Program-made: the position numbers and the translations under genes | The notes under the pieces: generated by a model | What the model saw: only the letters and a program-made list of their open reading frames with translations | Told to the model about the DNA's origin: nothing | The model's database searches: none | Shown here: positions 44,189 to 52,713 of the stretch, one piece after another | How the letters are laid out: every line of letters begins with the position of its first letter | How positions within the stretch are numbered: the stretch's first letter is position 1 | Assembly (NCBI RefSeq): GCF_018531195.1 | Contig: NZ_JAHDYS010000009.1 | Span: forward strand, 1-64,000 | Length of the DNA: 64,000 nt | Source of the DNA: Pelotalea chapellei | GTDB lineage: Bacteria; Desulfobacterota; Desulfuromonadia; Geobacterales; Pseudopelobacteraceae | Direction: 5' to 3'

Positions 44189-44590
44189 CTATTTCTTTTC
44201 TTCCACAGCTGGGGCTGGTGTGGCTGAACTATCATATTTCGGTTCCCATCCCTGCCAGACATAGACCGGTTCCATCATGGGATCATAGTAGCCGGGCTGG
44301 GGGACCAGGAAGAAGACCGTCTCGGTTGCGCCGATAAAAGCGCGGTAGAGGGTCATGCCGATTCCCTTCAAAGGCCCGACGACATATCCGGGAGTGCCCA
44401 TTTCACGCACTGTCAGAACCGTCTGTTTCGGCAATTCGGCAACGCTTGTGACAAGATTGGTAACGCCACGTGTCAGTTTGATTGCCATTTTTTCTGCTAT
44501 TCTTTCGGGTGGCTGTTCGGCAGAGGCGATACACGGCATTACGAGCAAGATAACCAACAACAGTGCAGGAAGCAGCTGGCGACTTTTCAT
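44189..44590 (-). CDS. Exported TIGR04073-family protein
   Basis: The 133-residue precursor has a Sec signal (LLPALLLVILLVMPCIASA) and the family pattern KLTRGVTNLVTSVAELPKQ, GxxxGxxxxxYRAFIGATE and PGYYDPMMEPVY. TIGR04073 proteins are often found with exosortase systems, but no exosortase or PEP-CTERM gene is visible here. Function unknown; periplasmic or outer-membrane-associated location is expected. Confidence 0.82.
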   Translation of the reverse strand: MKSRQLLPALLLVILLVMPCIASAEQPPERIAEKMAIKLTRGVTNLVTSVAELPKQTVLTVREMGTPGYVVGPLKGIGMTLYRAFIGATETVFFLVPQPGYYDPMMEPVYVWQGWEPKYDSSATPAPAVEEKK

Positions 44591-44677
44591 ATATTCTCCT
44601 TTGGCATGCGCATCAAGTAAAGATGCTGTCTCTTATCACAGAAGAAGCCCTTCTTGCAACTCGGGATTATCGTCCCG

Positions 44678-46915
44678 CTAATCGAACAGCGTCGGCTGCT
44701 GGGGCAGGAAGGGCTCGAAGCGTTTTTTCAGATGGCGCAGCTTCTGAACGTAATAGGAAATGTTGACATCGCAGCGGGCCGGATCAAAACCGCTCACGGG
44801 ATGGCAGTTTTCATGGGCCGTAGCTCCTTTGCCGGCGCCGCGGATGTAGTAGCAGACTTGATCTCCGGCGTAAAAAGTTCGCTCCTCTGACAGGGCAATC
44901 TCAAAGGCAGCTGACGGATTGCACTTGCCCTGGCGTAGCTTGGCCTGATAGCTGGCCGGCGATTCATTGAGAGTCGCGGTCCTGGCGATCCAGCCAATCT
45001 CAAAGTCACGTCGCACCAGACGGCTGACATAACGTTCGCAGCATGAATCCACCGAACTGCTCTCACCCTTCAGCAGCAATTCAACCGCCTCCCGCAGAAA
45101 CTCCCTGAGATATTGTTCCATTCCCCTGGAGCGGAGACCGCTTCCACGGATGGTGATTCTGTCGTCATACCCGAGCAGGGCATAGTTTTTGGCTTTGTAG
45201 GCAAACATTGAGCGGTAGCGGCCATCCATTTCGACTTCAATCCCTTCGGGCAGGCTGGAGGAAAGTGCCTGTACCAGAGCCTGCTGGTGTTCCTCTTCTT
45301 CACATCCGGGCGGCGGCTGGAAGTAAATGCCGTCGGTGTCCACCTCCAGGGGCCGGGCATTGTGGTTGTGCAGCACGCTGATCATGGCCTTGATGGTTAC
45401 CCGTCCCAGGCGCGTTACCTCGGCGGCAGCGGCTGGATCGGAGAAATTGTGCAGCGGTGCTCCCAGGTAGCCGAAGAAGGAGTTGATCAGTACCTTGAAA
45501 ACCTGCTGGAGGGTATCGAAGTAGCGCCTCGTATCTTCGGCGTCACTTTCACGCGCCGCCCGTTTTGCCTCAAGCCTGAAGCGTCGTAATTCGGCAAGCA
45601 TGGGCAGAAAAAGTCCCAGGACATCGCGGGAGGGCTTGAGGCGGTAGGTCAGCATCAGGGAGGGATAAAGCGAGGCAACGTCGCAATGCACCACCGGTCC
45701 GAATATTCCCGCCTGGGGAAGCTCTGTGTAGCCCCCCTCAAAGGCGGTGGATTCTGTGGTGCGTGCCGGAATGGAATGCCCCTGATGCAGGTATTCTCTC
45801 AGAAAGAGCGAATTGATTCGTGTGGCATTTCCTTTCAGAGGGCAGTTCTGGAAAGAGTAGGGGAATATGCGTGTCTGGAGAAACCAGGCATAGCCGAGAA
45901 TGCGATAAATCGATTCGGTTTCTCGCACATCATCCAAATTGTAACGATAGAGCAGTTCCGGATTCCGGGTGAACTGTTCCGAAATTTTGTTCCCTTCCAG
46001 ATATACCCGCTCCGGTGCAGCAACCCCGAAATGGCGTGCCACCTGTTTCAGCCCGTGGCTTTCCAGTCCGCGTTGGGCGATGTCGTAGTGCTGAACCAGA
46101 AAATACGTATCAATGATGTGGCGACCATGAACATCCCAGCGGGGATAATCGATCGAGCGTTCAGCCAGATTCCAGCGGGATCCGCTGGAAATGCGAGGAG
46201 GGGAGCCGTTTCGTCCCCACTTGAGGGTAATGCCGTGTCTGCGGGCGCGCTTGCCGATGTAATCCAGGTCAAAACGGAAGATATTGTGGCCGATGATGAC
46301 ATCGGGGTCGCTTGTGCGGATGATGTCATTCAGGGCCAGCAGCATATCCGACTCGGACAGGCGATCTCCCCTCAGCACTGTTTCCTGGCCATGGGAATCC
46401 CGGCAGGCAATGGAAATGATGCGGTCTTCTGCCCGTTCAGGGTTGGAGAAGTTGTATCCTTCGCAGCAGAAGGTTTCGATGTCCAGCGTCAGTGAGCGCA
46501 GTTCGCTGAATTCGATCCCTTTGAAAAGGGTCGCTCCGCTGCTCAGCAGGTATTGATGGACGGGGTCCGGGATAAACAGATAGGGAGCCTGAGCCCCGGT
46601 GGTGGTCTGCCCTGTTGTGGATGCAAGGAAATCTCGTGCAGTCAGGCAGTCGTTCCAGGAATCGAACTGCAACTGGTATCGGAACAACGCTTCTCCGGAG
46701 AGTTGGCGGATGGAGCAGGCGGTTTTGCATCCATGCACAAGAAGCGGATCGCTGACCAGAATGAAGGGGCGAAAGGGCTCGTCGTGAAAATGAACACCTC
46801 GCGCTGTTCTGAAAAAAACTCGCACGAAATGACCGGCGGTTTCCACGGCAACAATTCCGGTGCGCCGGTCATGACCGAAAAGCAGCGGTGTGTTTTCAAT
46901 CTCTTGCGTATTCAT
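44678..46915 (-). CDS. Family B DNA polymerase (Pol II-like)
   Basis: This 745-residue polymerase has an N-terminal 3'-5' exonuclease domain (Exo I LDIETF, Exo II GHNIFRFDLD, Exo III YNLDDV). Its polymerase motifs are A DVASLYPSLML, B KVLINSFFGYLG and C VDTDGIYF. All catalytic Asp residues are present. Length and motifs fit bacterial Pol II, used in DNA repair and damage tolerance. The Exo II and DTD motifs make a proofreading-competent enzyme likely. Monocistronic, with no LexA-type box recognised. Confidence 0.93.
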   Translation of the reverse strand: MNTQEIENTPLLFGHDRRTGIVAVETAGHFVRVFFRTARGVHFHDEPFRPFILVSDPLLVHGCKTACSIRQLSGEALFRYQLQFDSWNDCLTARDFLASTTGQTTTGAQAPYLFIPDPVHQYLLSSGATLFKGIEFSELRSLTLDIETFCCEGYNFSNPERAEDRIISIACRDSHGQETVLRGDRLSESDMLLALNDIIRTSDPDVIIGHNIFRFDLDYIGKRARRHGITLKWGRNGSPPRISSGSRWNLAERSIDYPRWDVHGRHIIDTYFLVQHYDIAQRGLESHGLKQVARHFGVAAPERVYLEGNKISEQFTRNPELLYRYNLDDVRETESIYRILGYAWFLQTRIFPYSFQNCPLKGNATRINSLFLREYLHQGHSIPARTTESTAFEGGYTELPQAGIFGPVVHCDVASLYPSLMLTYRLKPSRDVLGLFLPMLAELRRFRLEAKRAARESDAEDTRRYFDTLQQVFKVLINSFFGYLGAPLHNFSDPAAAAEVTRLGRVTIKAMISVLHNHNARPLEVDTDGIYFQPPPGCEEEEHQQALVQALSSSLPEGIEVEMDGRYRSMFAYKAKNYALLGYDDRITIRGSGLRSRGMEQYLREFLREAVELLLKGESSSVDSCCERYVSRLVRRDFEIGWIARTATLNESPASYQAKLRQGKCNPSAAFEIALSEERTFYAGDQVCYYIRGAGKGATAHENCHPVSGFDPARCDVNISYYVQKLRHLKKRFEPFLPQQPTLFD

Positions 46916-46952
46916 ATTTTAACTCTACGATAGCCGTTGACAGGGAGGCAAT

Positions 46953-46983
46953 AGAAAAGGCGCAGCCGATGGGGCTGCGCCTG
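46953..46983 (-). terminator. Terminator of the peroxiredoxin gene
   Basis: The stem aggcgcagcc/ggctgcgcct around GATGG is followed on the minus strand by TTTTCT, 27 bases after the peroxiredoxin stop. Confidence 0.8.
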
Positions 46984-47009
46984 GAAGTGAGCTATTCTTT
47001 TGGTAGTGA

Positions 47010-47606
47010 TTACTGGGCGTGTTTGGCCAGGTAACTGGCTACACCTTCTGCGGTAGGTTGCATGGCTTCTTCGCCCTCCTGCCAGTTGGCCGGACAGACT
47101 TCACCGTGGGTGTCGGAGAATTGAACTGCGTCCACCATCCTGAGTGCCTCTATCACGCTTCTGCCGAGTGGCAGGTCGTTGATGACGCAGTGACGTACTT
47201 TGCCGGTCGGATCGATCAGGAACAGACCCCGCAAAGCTACTGAACCATTGAAAAGAATGCCATATGATTTGGCAATTTCTTTATTTAGATCCTGGACCAT
47301 CGGGAACTGAACATTACCGATGCCGCCATTATCCACCGTTGTATTTTTCCAGGCCAGGTGTGTGAATTTGGAATCAACAGATATCGCCACGACTTCGCAG
47401 TTCTTGTTTTTGAAGTCATTGATTCTTTTATTAAAGGCAAGGATCTCCGAGGGACAGACGAACGTGAAATCCAGCGGATAGAAGAGCAAGAGGACATATT
47501 TCCCTTTGTAGCCCGAAAGTGTAATGGATCCAAAAGTGTTATCCGGAAATACAGCCTCAGCGGTAAAATCGGGAGCCTGCTGTGTGACAAGTGTTGTAAG
47601 GCACAT
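47010..47606 (-). CDS. Typical 2-Cys peroxiredoxin (AhpC/Prx1 type)
   Basis: The 198-residue cytosolic peroxidase reduces H2O2 and organic peroxides. The peroxidatic Cys lies in DFTFVCPSE near residue 52 and the resolving Cys in HGEVCPANW near residue 172, the typical 2-Cys spacing. GGIGNVQFPMVQD-type and YGIL motifs agree. The ATG follows AAGGAG. A strong promoter lies just upstream, and it is transcribed alone. Confidence 0.94.
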   Translation of the reverse strand: MCLTTLVTQQAPDFTAEAVFPDNTFGSITLSGYKGKYVLLLFYPLDFTFVCPSEILAFNKRINDFKNKNCEVVAISVDSKFTHLAWKNTTVDNGGIGNVQFPMVQDLNKEIAKSYGILFNGSVALRGLFLIDPTGKVRHCVINDLPLGRSVIEALRMVDAVQFSDTHGEVCPANWQEGEEAMQPTAEGVASYLAKHAQ

Positions 47607-47645
47607 GAATTTCTCTCCTTTAGTGTGATGAAATTTGATGTAATT

Positions 47646-47674
47646 TTAATACCAATCCTTTTAGCAGCTGTCAA
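47646..47674 (-). promoter_or_regulatory. Sigma-70-type promoter of the peroxiredoxin gene
   Basis: On the minus strand TTGACA, exactly 17 bases, then TATTAA, about 40 bases before the start codon. Confidence 0.65.
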
Positions 47675-47885
47675 TAGGATAAAAAGAGTCTTTTTTGTTT
47701 TTTAGAAATAACTGGCTATAGTACAGGCATATTAGGATGGAAGCTAACCATCTCGCGGGGATGGACGTATGTTCGTGTAAGTGGTTAGGAGGGGGGCTGT
47801 CCTTGACATGGAAAGCAGTATTGAGATGGAGGAAAGAGAGGTATCGGAGAGTGTGTGCAAATAGATTTTAATGATGGGGTAGAGG

Positions 47886-48077
47886 TTACTTCAGGTCTAG
47901 TATGTCTCCAGCCTTTACCATTGTCCTCGCAAAGTCATGCCCTTGAATCGCTTCTCCGTTCAATAGCACCTGCTGATCTTTTGATTTCAGAAGCCTTAGA
48001 ATCTCACAGATCGAAATAAATGTTCGGCATCCAATATTGAATTTCTTATCACGTCCGTTTATCGCTACCGTTAACAT
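47886..48077 (-). CDS. ThiS/MoaD-like beta-grasp protein lacking the C-terminal Gly-Gly
   Basis: The 63-residue protein MLTVAINGRDKKF...VLLNGEAI...VKAGDILDLK follows the ThiS pattern (short first strand with NG, central helix, V-x-xNGE, GD near the end). It stops at DLK, so the Gly-Gly tail needed for adenylation and sulfur transfer is missing. Start 48077 has GGAG 6 bases upstream; ten more codons are open upstream. It lies 37 bases after the Rrf2 gene on the same strand, so co-transcription is likely. Confidence 0.68.
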   Translation of the reverse strand: MLTVAINGRDKKFNIGCRTFISICEILRLLKSKDQQVLLNGEAIQGHDFARTMVKAGDILDLK

Positions 48078-48114
48078 ATCTATCTCCGATTCACTGGGCC
48101 TTTTCAAGCAAACA

Positions 48115-48579
48115 TTAGATATTAAAGTCTACTATATTCTGCCGTTTACTACGTTCTGTTTCGCTTCGCTCAATCATGTCAGCCAATGTCAGCTTGTCCA
48201 ATACATTGGAAAGTGCCACATGCACATCAGCCATGGTCAGCCTTATACCGCAGGTAGCCTCATCCTGACACTCTTCGCATCGTGCATAGTTTGTATCGCT
48301 TAAACACGGTACCGGCGCGATATCACCTTCGAGTACTCGCACAATTGATCCAATAGTGATTTTGTCGGGAGGAAGCGCCAGGTTATATCCGCCACCCTTG
48401 CCGATTCTGCTCTGAAGCAGCCCACCTTTGCGCAGAGTAAGGAGAATAAATTCCAGAAATTTCCTGGGAATTTTTTCGTCCCGGGCAAGGTCAGCGATTA
48501 ATACAGGCTGTCCATTGGGGGCTTTTGCAAGATGAAGTAACGCCCTGAAAGCGTATGTTGTTTTTTTGGAGATCATCAT
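48115..48579 (-). CDS. Rrf2-family transcriptional regulator
   Basis: The 154-residue regulator has an N-terminal winged helix (MMISKKTTYAFRALLHLAKA, ARDEKIPRKFLEFILLTLRK) and a wing RIGKGGGYNLA. The cluster-binding loop has four Cys, CLSDTNYARCEECQDEATC, more than the three of IscR, consistent with an iron-sulfur cluster. It may autoregulate and control the small beta-grasp gene behind it. Confidence 0.9.
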   Translation of the reverse strand: MMISKKTTYAFRALLHLAKAPNGQPVLIADLARDEKIPRKFLEFILLTLRKGGLLQSRIGKGGGYNLALPPDKITIGSIVRVLEGDIAPVPCLSDTNYARCEECQDEATCGIRLTMADVHVALSNVLDKLTLADMIERSETERSKRQNIVDFNI

Positions 48580-48586
48580 TCTGCTA

Positions 48587-48617
48587 AGTATAGAGACAAT
48601 ATATTCATGATTGTCAA
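48587..48617 (-). promoter_or_regulatory. Promoter of the Rrf2 gene
   Basis: On the minus strand TTGACA and TATACT are separated by 19 bases; the -10 ends 7 bases before the first ATG codon, so a near-leaderless transcript would result. The long spacer is common at regulated promoters. Confidence 0.4.
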
Positions 48618-48696
48618 GGTAAACCTGGCAGCCAATGGATGCAAATGGGATTGGCAGATAAAAAGAAGAAGAGAAGACGGCTTTCTATTCAAAGGT

Positions 48697-49650
48697 TTAA
48701 AACCCTACATAGTTCACCTCTTCCTGCAGCTCTACACCCATCTTTTCCCGCACGGTTTCCTTGACCACCCGGGCCAGGCCGCGCAGGTCTTCTGCAGTCG
48801 CTGTTCCGGTGTTGATGAGGTAATTGCAGTGTTTCTCGCTGACCATGGCCCCGCCAACGCGCGTGCCGCGCAGTCCTGATTTTTCGATGAACCACCCAGC
48901 AGGGATCATGCAGTTGCGGCAGACCACGTTGCAATCAGTTTCAAATTTTTCAATAATTACCGGATCATCAGGTATTGGATTCATGAAATAGGAGCCAACG
49001 CTCTTTGCCGTTTCGAGACATTCCCGCCGTTTGAGAATTTTTGTCATGGTTTCCCGTATCTCTTGAGGATCTCCCGCAGCCAATTCCACCGCGGCTGAAA
49101 CCACGATCAGTCCCGGATTCTGTTTGAAAACACTATCGCGGTATTTGAAATCGCATTTCGTCCGATCATATGTTTTCAACTCCAGGGTTTTCGCCTCAAG
49201 AACCGTGACCTCAGTGACAATATCTCCAAGCGCCACTCCGTATGCTCCGGCATTTCCCCGGACGGCTCCGCCAAACGTTCCCGGAATTCCCGCCAGATGT
49301 TCCAGTCCTGTGATTCTCTTTTCAGCTGCCTTTTCAATTACATCGGCAAGAACGGTCCCCGCCCCGGCGCTGAGCCTGTTCCCATCGATAGCCACGGAAT
49401 CAAGTTCCATCTGAATGACAAGGCCGTCAAAGCCCCTGTCGTTGATCAAGACGTTGCTTCCTCCTCCGAGCAGGTAATAGGGCAATTGATGTTGTTGTGC
49501 GTATTCCAGGACCGCAATCAACTCGCCCAGTTGTTCCACCTGCGTGAAATACCGCGCAGATCCCCCGACCCCCATTGTGGTAAAGGGAGCCAGAAGGACC
49601 TGGTTGCGGATGACCGGCAGGCGAATTTCTATTTCATATTGCAGAGCCAT
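48697..49650 (-). CDS. murB: MurB UDP-N-acetylenolpyruvoylglucosamine reductase
   Basis: The 317-residue FAD enzyme of peptidoglycan precursor synthesis has TTMGVGGSARYF, LGGGSNVLINDRGFDGLVI (seen in two parts: LLGGGSNVLINDRG and FDGLVI), GIPGTFGGAVRGNAGAYG, KSVGSYFMNP with the catalytic Ser and a late ELQEEV Glu. It stands apart from the usual mur-fts cluster. Confidence 0.95.
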   Translation of the reverse strand: MALQYEIEIRLPVIRNQVLLAPFTTMGVGGSARYFTQVEQLGELIAVLEYAQQHQLPYYLLGGGSNVLINDRGFDGLVIQMELDSVAIDGNRLSAGAGTVLADVIEKAAEKRITGLEHLAGIPGTFGGAVRGNAGAYGVALGDIVTEVTVLEAKTLELKTYDRTKCDFKYRDSVFKQNPGLIVVSAAVELAAGDPQEIRETMTKILKRRECLETAKSVGSYFMNPIPDDPVIIEKFETDCNVVCRNCMIPAGWFIEKSGLRGTRVGGAMVSEKHCNYLINTGTATAEDLRGLARVVKETVREKMGVELQEEVNYVGF

Positions 49651-49697
49651 GTTTCTTCCTCTTCATCTTCACACTCTAAAAGCATCTATAGGTCTGC

Positions 49698-49892
49698 TCA
49701 AGAAGAAGAACCAGGTTCCTTTCTGGTGTAGAACCGAATAAGGAATTCTGCATCTTTTGGTGAAACATCAAATTTGAAGATGGCTTTCTGGACCAGCGGC
49801 ATAATTGGCTGGTCCGGGTTTTCTTCCATAGTGCAAGAAATCCATTTTACTGCGCGTCGTATCTCTTCACCCTCCGGCAGCAGATCATGCAT
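49698..49892 (-). CDS. Small conserved-type hypothetical protein
   Basis: The 64-residue soluble protein starts MHDLLPEGEEIRRAVKWIS. ATG 49892 has AAGGAG 9 bases upstream and is preferred to ATG 49916. It is acidic, helical, with no motif I recognise, and lies 38 bases downstream of the PhnB-like gene in the same direction. Possibly co-transcribed with it. Confidence 0.6.
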   Translation of the reverse strand: MHDLLPEGEEIRRAVKWISCTMEENPDQPIMPLVQKAIFKFDVSPKDAEFLIRFYTRKEPGSSS

Positions 49893-49930
49893 GGCAGTTG
49901 ACTCCTTATTCTTCATTATCCTTTAGATGA

Positions 49931-50401
49931 TTATTTCACTGCCTGATTACAGGCTTCTTCGGCTCCTTTCCGGATTTCTTCCGGGGTTGGATCCTTTGTG
50001 TGGGTGGCGAGAGTCCAGCTGTAACCGAAAGGATCTTGAATGGCACCGATGCGATCCCCCCAGAACATGTCCTGCACAGGCATCCGCTCTTGGGCTCCAG
50101 CTTCAAGAGCTCTCCTAAAAGACTTATCCACATCCTGAACGTACATGTACAAGCTGATCGGGGATCCGCCAAGTGTTTCCGGGCTTCTACATTCTTGTTG
50201 CGGGTTCTCCTCTCCAATCATGATAATTGAGCTTCCTACCTGGATTTCTGCGTGCATGATGCCTTTGCCGTTGGGGCCCGGCACGATCATGCGCTCATGT
50301 GCATCCAGCGCCTGCTTGTAAAAATCTATCGCTTTGCGGGCGTCCTTGAAAATAAAAATCGGGGTGACACTTTGATATCCTTCGGGGATTGGTTGTGTCA
50401 T
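49931..50401 (-). CDS. PhnB-like VOC (glyoxalase fold) protein
   Basis: The 156-residue protein has the vicinal-oxygen-chelate/PhnB pattern: VTPIFIFKDARKAIDFYKQAL, HAEIQVGSSIIMIGEE, LYMYVQDVDKSFRRALEAGA and WGDRIGAIQDPFGYSWTLATH. Such proteins are homodimers of unknown substrate. The start at 50401 follows AAAGGAG. Function not assignable from context. Confidence 0.87.
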   Translation of the reverse strand: MTQPIPEGYQSVTPIFIFKDARKAIDFYKQALDAHERMIVPGPNGKGIMHAEIQVGSSIIMIGEENPQQECRSPETLGGSPISLYMYVQDVDKSFRRALEAGAQERMPVQDMFWGDRIGAIQDPFGYSWTLATHTKDPTPEEIRKGAEEACNQAVK

Positions 50402-50547
50402 GGCGAATTCTCCTTTGTGGGAATTGCGGCTCATTTTTTTAAACCGCCGGCACCTTTTCTTTAATTGTAGTGTTCATACAGGCGGAGCGCAACCGGAATG
50501 GGAATTACTGAACGGCATATCCATGCATGATCGGAACTGTTTTAAGA

Positions 50548-51981
50548 CTAGAGGTAGGGCGAAAACAGGCGGGCAAAGTTATCCCGAAGTTTTTCCGGCA
50601 GGCTGCGTAATTTTAAATCGCTGATTGTAATAATGCGGGAAGAGTTGATGGCGTTTTCAAAATGCTCTCTGATCTTCAATGCAAAGCTGCTGTCAATTAT
50701 GCTCAGGTTTAGCTCAAAATTGAGACGAAGGCTTCTGGCGTCCAGGTTGGCAGATCCGATCAGGGTACAGATGTCGTCCACCAGGAAGAGCTTTGTATGA
50801 ACAAAGGGGGCGGGCTGATAATAGAAATGTACTCCACTTGCCAGTAATTCATCCAGCAGCGCCCTTGTGGCCCAGTGGATAAAGGGGATGTTGTTCACTG
50901 CCGGCAGCAAAATATGGACATCGACCCCGCGCAAAGAGGCGATTGTCAGGGCTGATACCATGGTACGGTCAGGTACAAAATAGGGTGTCATAACATAAAT
51001 GCTTTTTGATGCGCAGGAGATGGCACCCAGAAAAATCTGCTCGAGTTTCCTGAACTCCTTGTCCGGTCCATCGCTGATGCAGCGGGCGATGACACTTCCC
51101 TGTGGTTTGATAGAGGGGAAAAAGAGCGATGGATCTTTAATGCGTTCACCAGCAACAAAATGCCAGTCTTCCAAAAATGCACGCTGCAAATCACTGACTA
51201 CTGGGCCTTCGATGTGAAAATGCATGTCTTGAACGGCGGTTTGAAGATTGGTGCGGGAGATCTGGTGACGACTGCGGATATTCATTCCGCCGGTAAAGGC
51301 CTCCTGGCCATCCACAATCAGCAGTTTGCGGTGATTGCGCAAATTGATGTAGGCACCGTGACGCAAGGGTAGGAAACGTTTCAGATGCACAGCCGAACCT
51401 GCCAGAGCAGTACGCGGTGACACTATGCTGTATTTCTCTCCTAGAGCATCAAGAATCACCCTCACTTCGACACCTCGTTCAGCCGCCTTCTTCAGGCGAT
51501 CGACAAAAACAGCACCAATTTCGTCCACCTCAAAAATGTAGCTGCTGAGATTGATGGTTTGGCGTGCGCGGTCGATGGCATCCAACATGGCAGGATAAGC
51601 TTCTTCACCATTGATGAGCGGGATGACACTGTTCCCATCCTTCAAACGGGTCTGCACTATGTGATCGGTGAGGGTGCTGAGGTCGATTAAGTGTGCGCTG
51701 CCGGCAGGAAGGTGTACCGGTTGATTGTCCTGATCAAGTGGATAAATTGCGATTCCACTGATCCTGCGCCCGCTCTTCTGCCAGATACGGGCCCTTCGGG
51801 AGATGCGGTTAATTCCGAGGCACCAGTAAAAGAAAGGACCCAGCAGCGGCAGGGTAAGGCACAGGCTCATCCAACCCAGTGCAGAGCGCGAATCACGTTT
51901 ATGGAGCAGGGCATGGCCGGCAGCCAGGCAGGATAGGGAGGCAATGATAATGCTGCACATTATGATCAGCGCATGGTTCAA
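50548..51981 (-). CDS. Cardiolipin synthase (phospholipase D superfamily)
   Basis: The 477-residue membrane enzyme has two N-terminal hydrophobic segments (the second including LCLTLPLLGPFFYWCLG) and two HKD motifs, HRKLLIVD near residue 217 and HTKLFLVD near residue 397. It should condense two phosphatidylglycerols to cardiolipin. Architecture and length equal E. coli ClsA (486). Confidence 0.92.
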   Translation of the reverse strand: MNHALIIMCSIIIASLSCLAAGHALLHKRDSRSALGWMSLCLTLPLLGPFFYWCLGINRISRRARIWQKSGRRISGIAIYPLDQDNQPVHLPAGSAHLIDLSTLTDHIVQTRLKDGNSVIPLINGEEAYPAMLDAIDRARQTINLSSYIFEVDEIGAVFVDRLKKAAERGVEVRVILDALGEKYSIVSPRTALAGSAVHLKRFLPLRHGAYINLRNHRKLLIVDGQEAFTGGMNIRSRHQISRTNLQTAVQDMHFHIEGPVVSDLQRAFLEDWHFVAGERIKDPSLFFPSIKPQGSVIARCISDGPDKEFRKLEQIFLGAISCASKSIYVMTPYFVPDRTMVSALTIASLRGVDVHILLPAVNNIPFIHWATRALLDELLASGVHFYYQPAPFVHTKLFLVDDICTLIGSANLDARSLRLNFELNLSIIDSSFALKIREHFENAINSSRIITISDLKLRSLPEKLRDNFARLFSPYL

Positions 51982-52049
51982 GGTTGACCCGTTATAGTTC
52001 GATGTCGGCTGAAGATTGGCTGTAAGTGTTCTCAGGAAGATGTGGCTGG

Positions 52050-52349
52050 TTAATCCAGCTCCACCAGGATCTCTTCTCCGTTGACCTGAACCGGATAGGT
52101 TTTCAGGGTGTATTCAGGGTGATCAGCGCAGGTTCCATTGGCAAGGTTGAATCGGTATCCATGGCGGGGGCAGGAAATCGAGCCCTCTTTGACGACACCG
52201 GCTGTCATGGGACTGCTCTGGTGAGGGCACTCATTTTCACAGGCATAAATAGTACCCTTGACATTGATAAGTAGTATTTCGCGGTCCGACACGGTTACTA
52301 CTTTTTTCCCGAAATTTGGAACGTCACTCAATTTGGCTGCAGGTATCAT
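52050..52349 (-). CDS. Rieske-type [2Fe-2S] ferredoxin
   Basis: The 99-residue soluble protein has the Rieske ligand motifs CPHQ (C-x-H) and CPRH (C-x-x-H) in CENECPHQSSPMTAG and SISCPRHGYRFNL. It resembles NirD-type/biphenyl-dioxygenase ferredoxins without a membrane anchor. The start at 52349 follows AAGGAGG. No oxygenase or nitrite reductase gene adjoins, so the redox partner is unknown. Confidence 0.9.
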   Translation of the reverse strand: MIPAAKLSDVPNFGKKVVTVSDREILLINVKGTIYACENECPHQSSPMTAGVVKEGSISCPRHGYRFNLANGTCADHPEYTLKTYPVQVNGEEILVELD

Positions 52350-52713
52350 CTCGGTTCCTCCTTGGATTATTCTTATTGTTTCCACCGTACCTGAAAAATC
52401 AGGTGAGTCAATTTCTTTTGCCTATTCTTTGGGCGCTTAATCAGGGAAGGCTCTCACAGGGATTGCTGCTTTATTAGCAGAATTCACCTGAAAAAGAAAA
52501 TTGTTGCACATTCTTTAAGCACAGAATAGTGACGCAGAATCGCGGCAATTCTTTTTCATTAAGTAAGTTTCCGTAATTACAGGCAAATCTAATATGGCAC
52601 GATGGATGCTATAGAGGGATAGAAGCGAAATAGATCTGTTGTGGCCACGACAGGTACTTTGCAGAGCATGTAATGACCTTGCATCACATTCAACGACGAA
52701 AAGGAGAATACCA
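52350..52713. other. Divergent control region of the glnK-amtB operon
   Basis: This 364-base gap contains the hairpin cctgaaaaatcagg near the Rieske start and a sigma-54 promoter at 52595-52610. No ORF is supported. No convincing inverted NtrC site was found by eye. Confidence 0.6.
52595..52610 (+). promoter_or_regulatory. Sigma-54 (-24/-12) promoter
   Basis: TGGCACGATGGATGCT matches the TGGCACR-N4-TTGCW consensus with one mismatch and keeps GG-N10-GC. It lies about 100 bases before the exported-protein start at 52714 and is the only strong promoter seen ahead of the operon. Confidence 0.75.

Noticed and set aside
45686-46495. 269-codon plus-strand ORF opposite DNA polymerase
   Set aside because: Antisense to a polymerase with intact exonuclease and polymerase motifs.
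47675-47885. Possible structured RNA between the peroxiredoxin and beta-grasp genes
   Set aside because: The candidate helices compete for the same bases and are too short to support a call.
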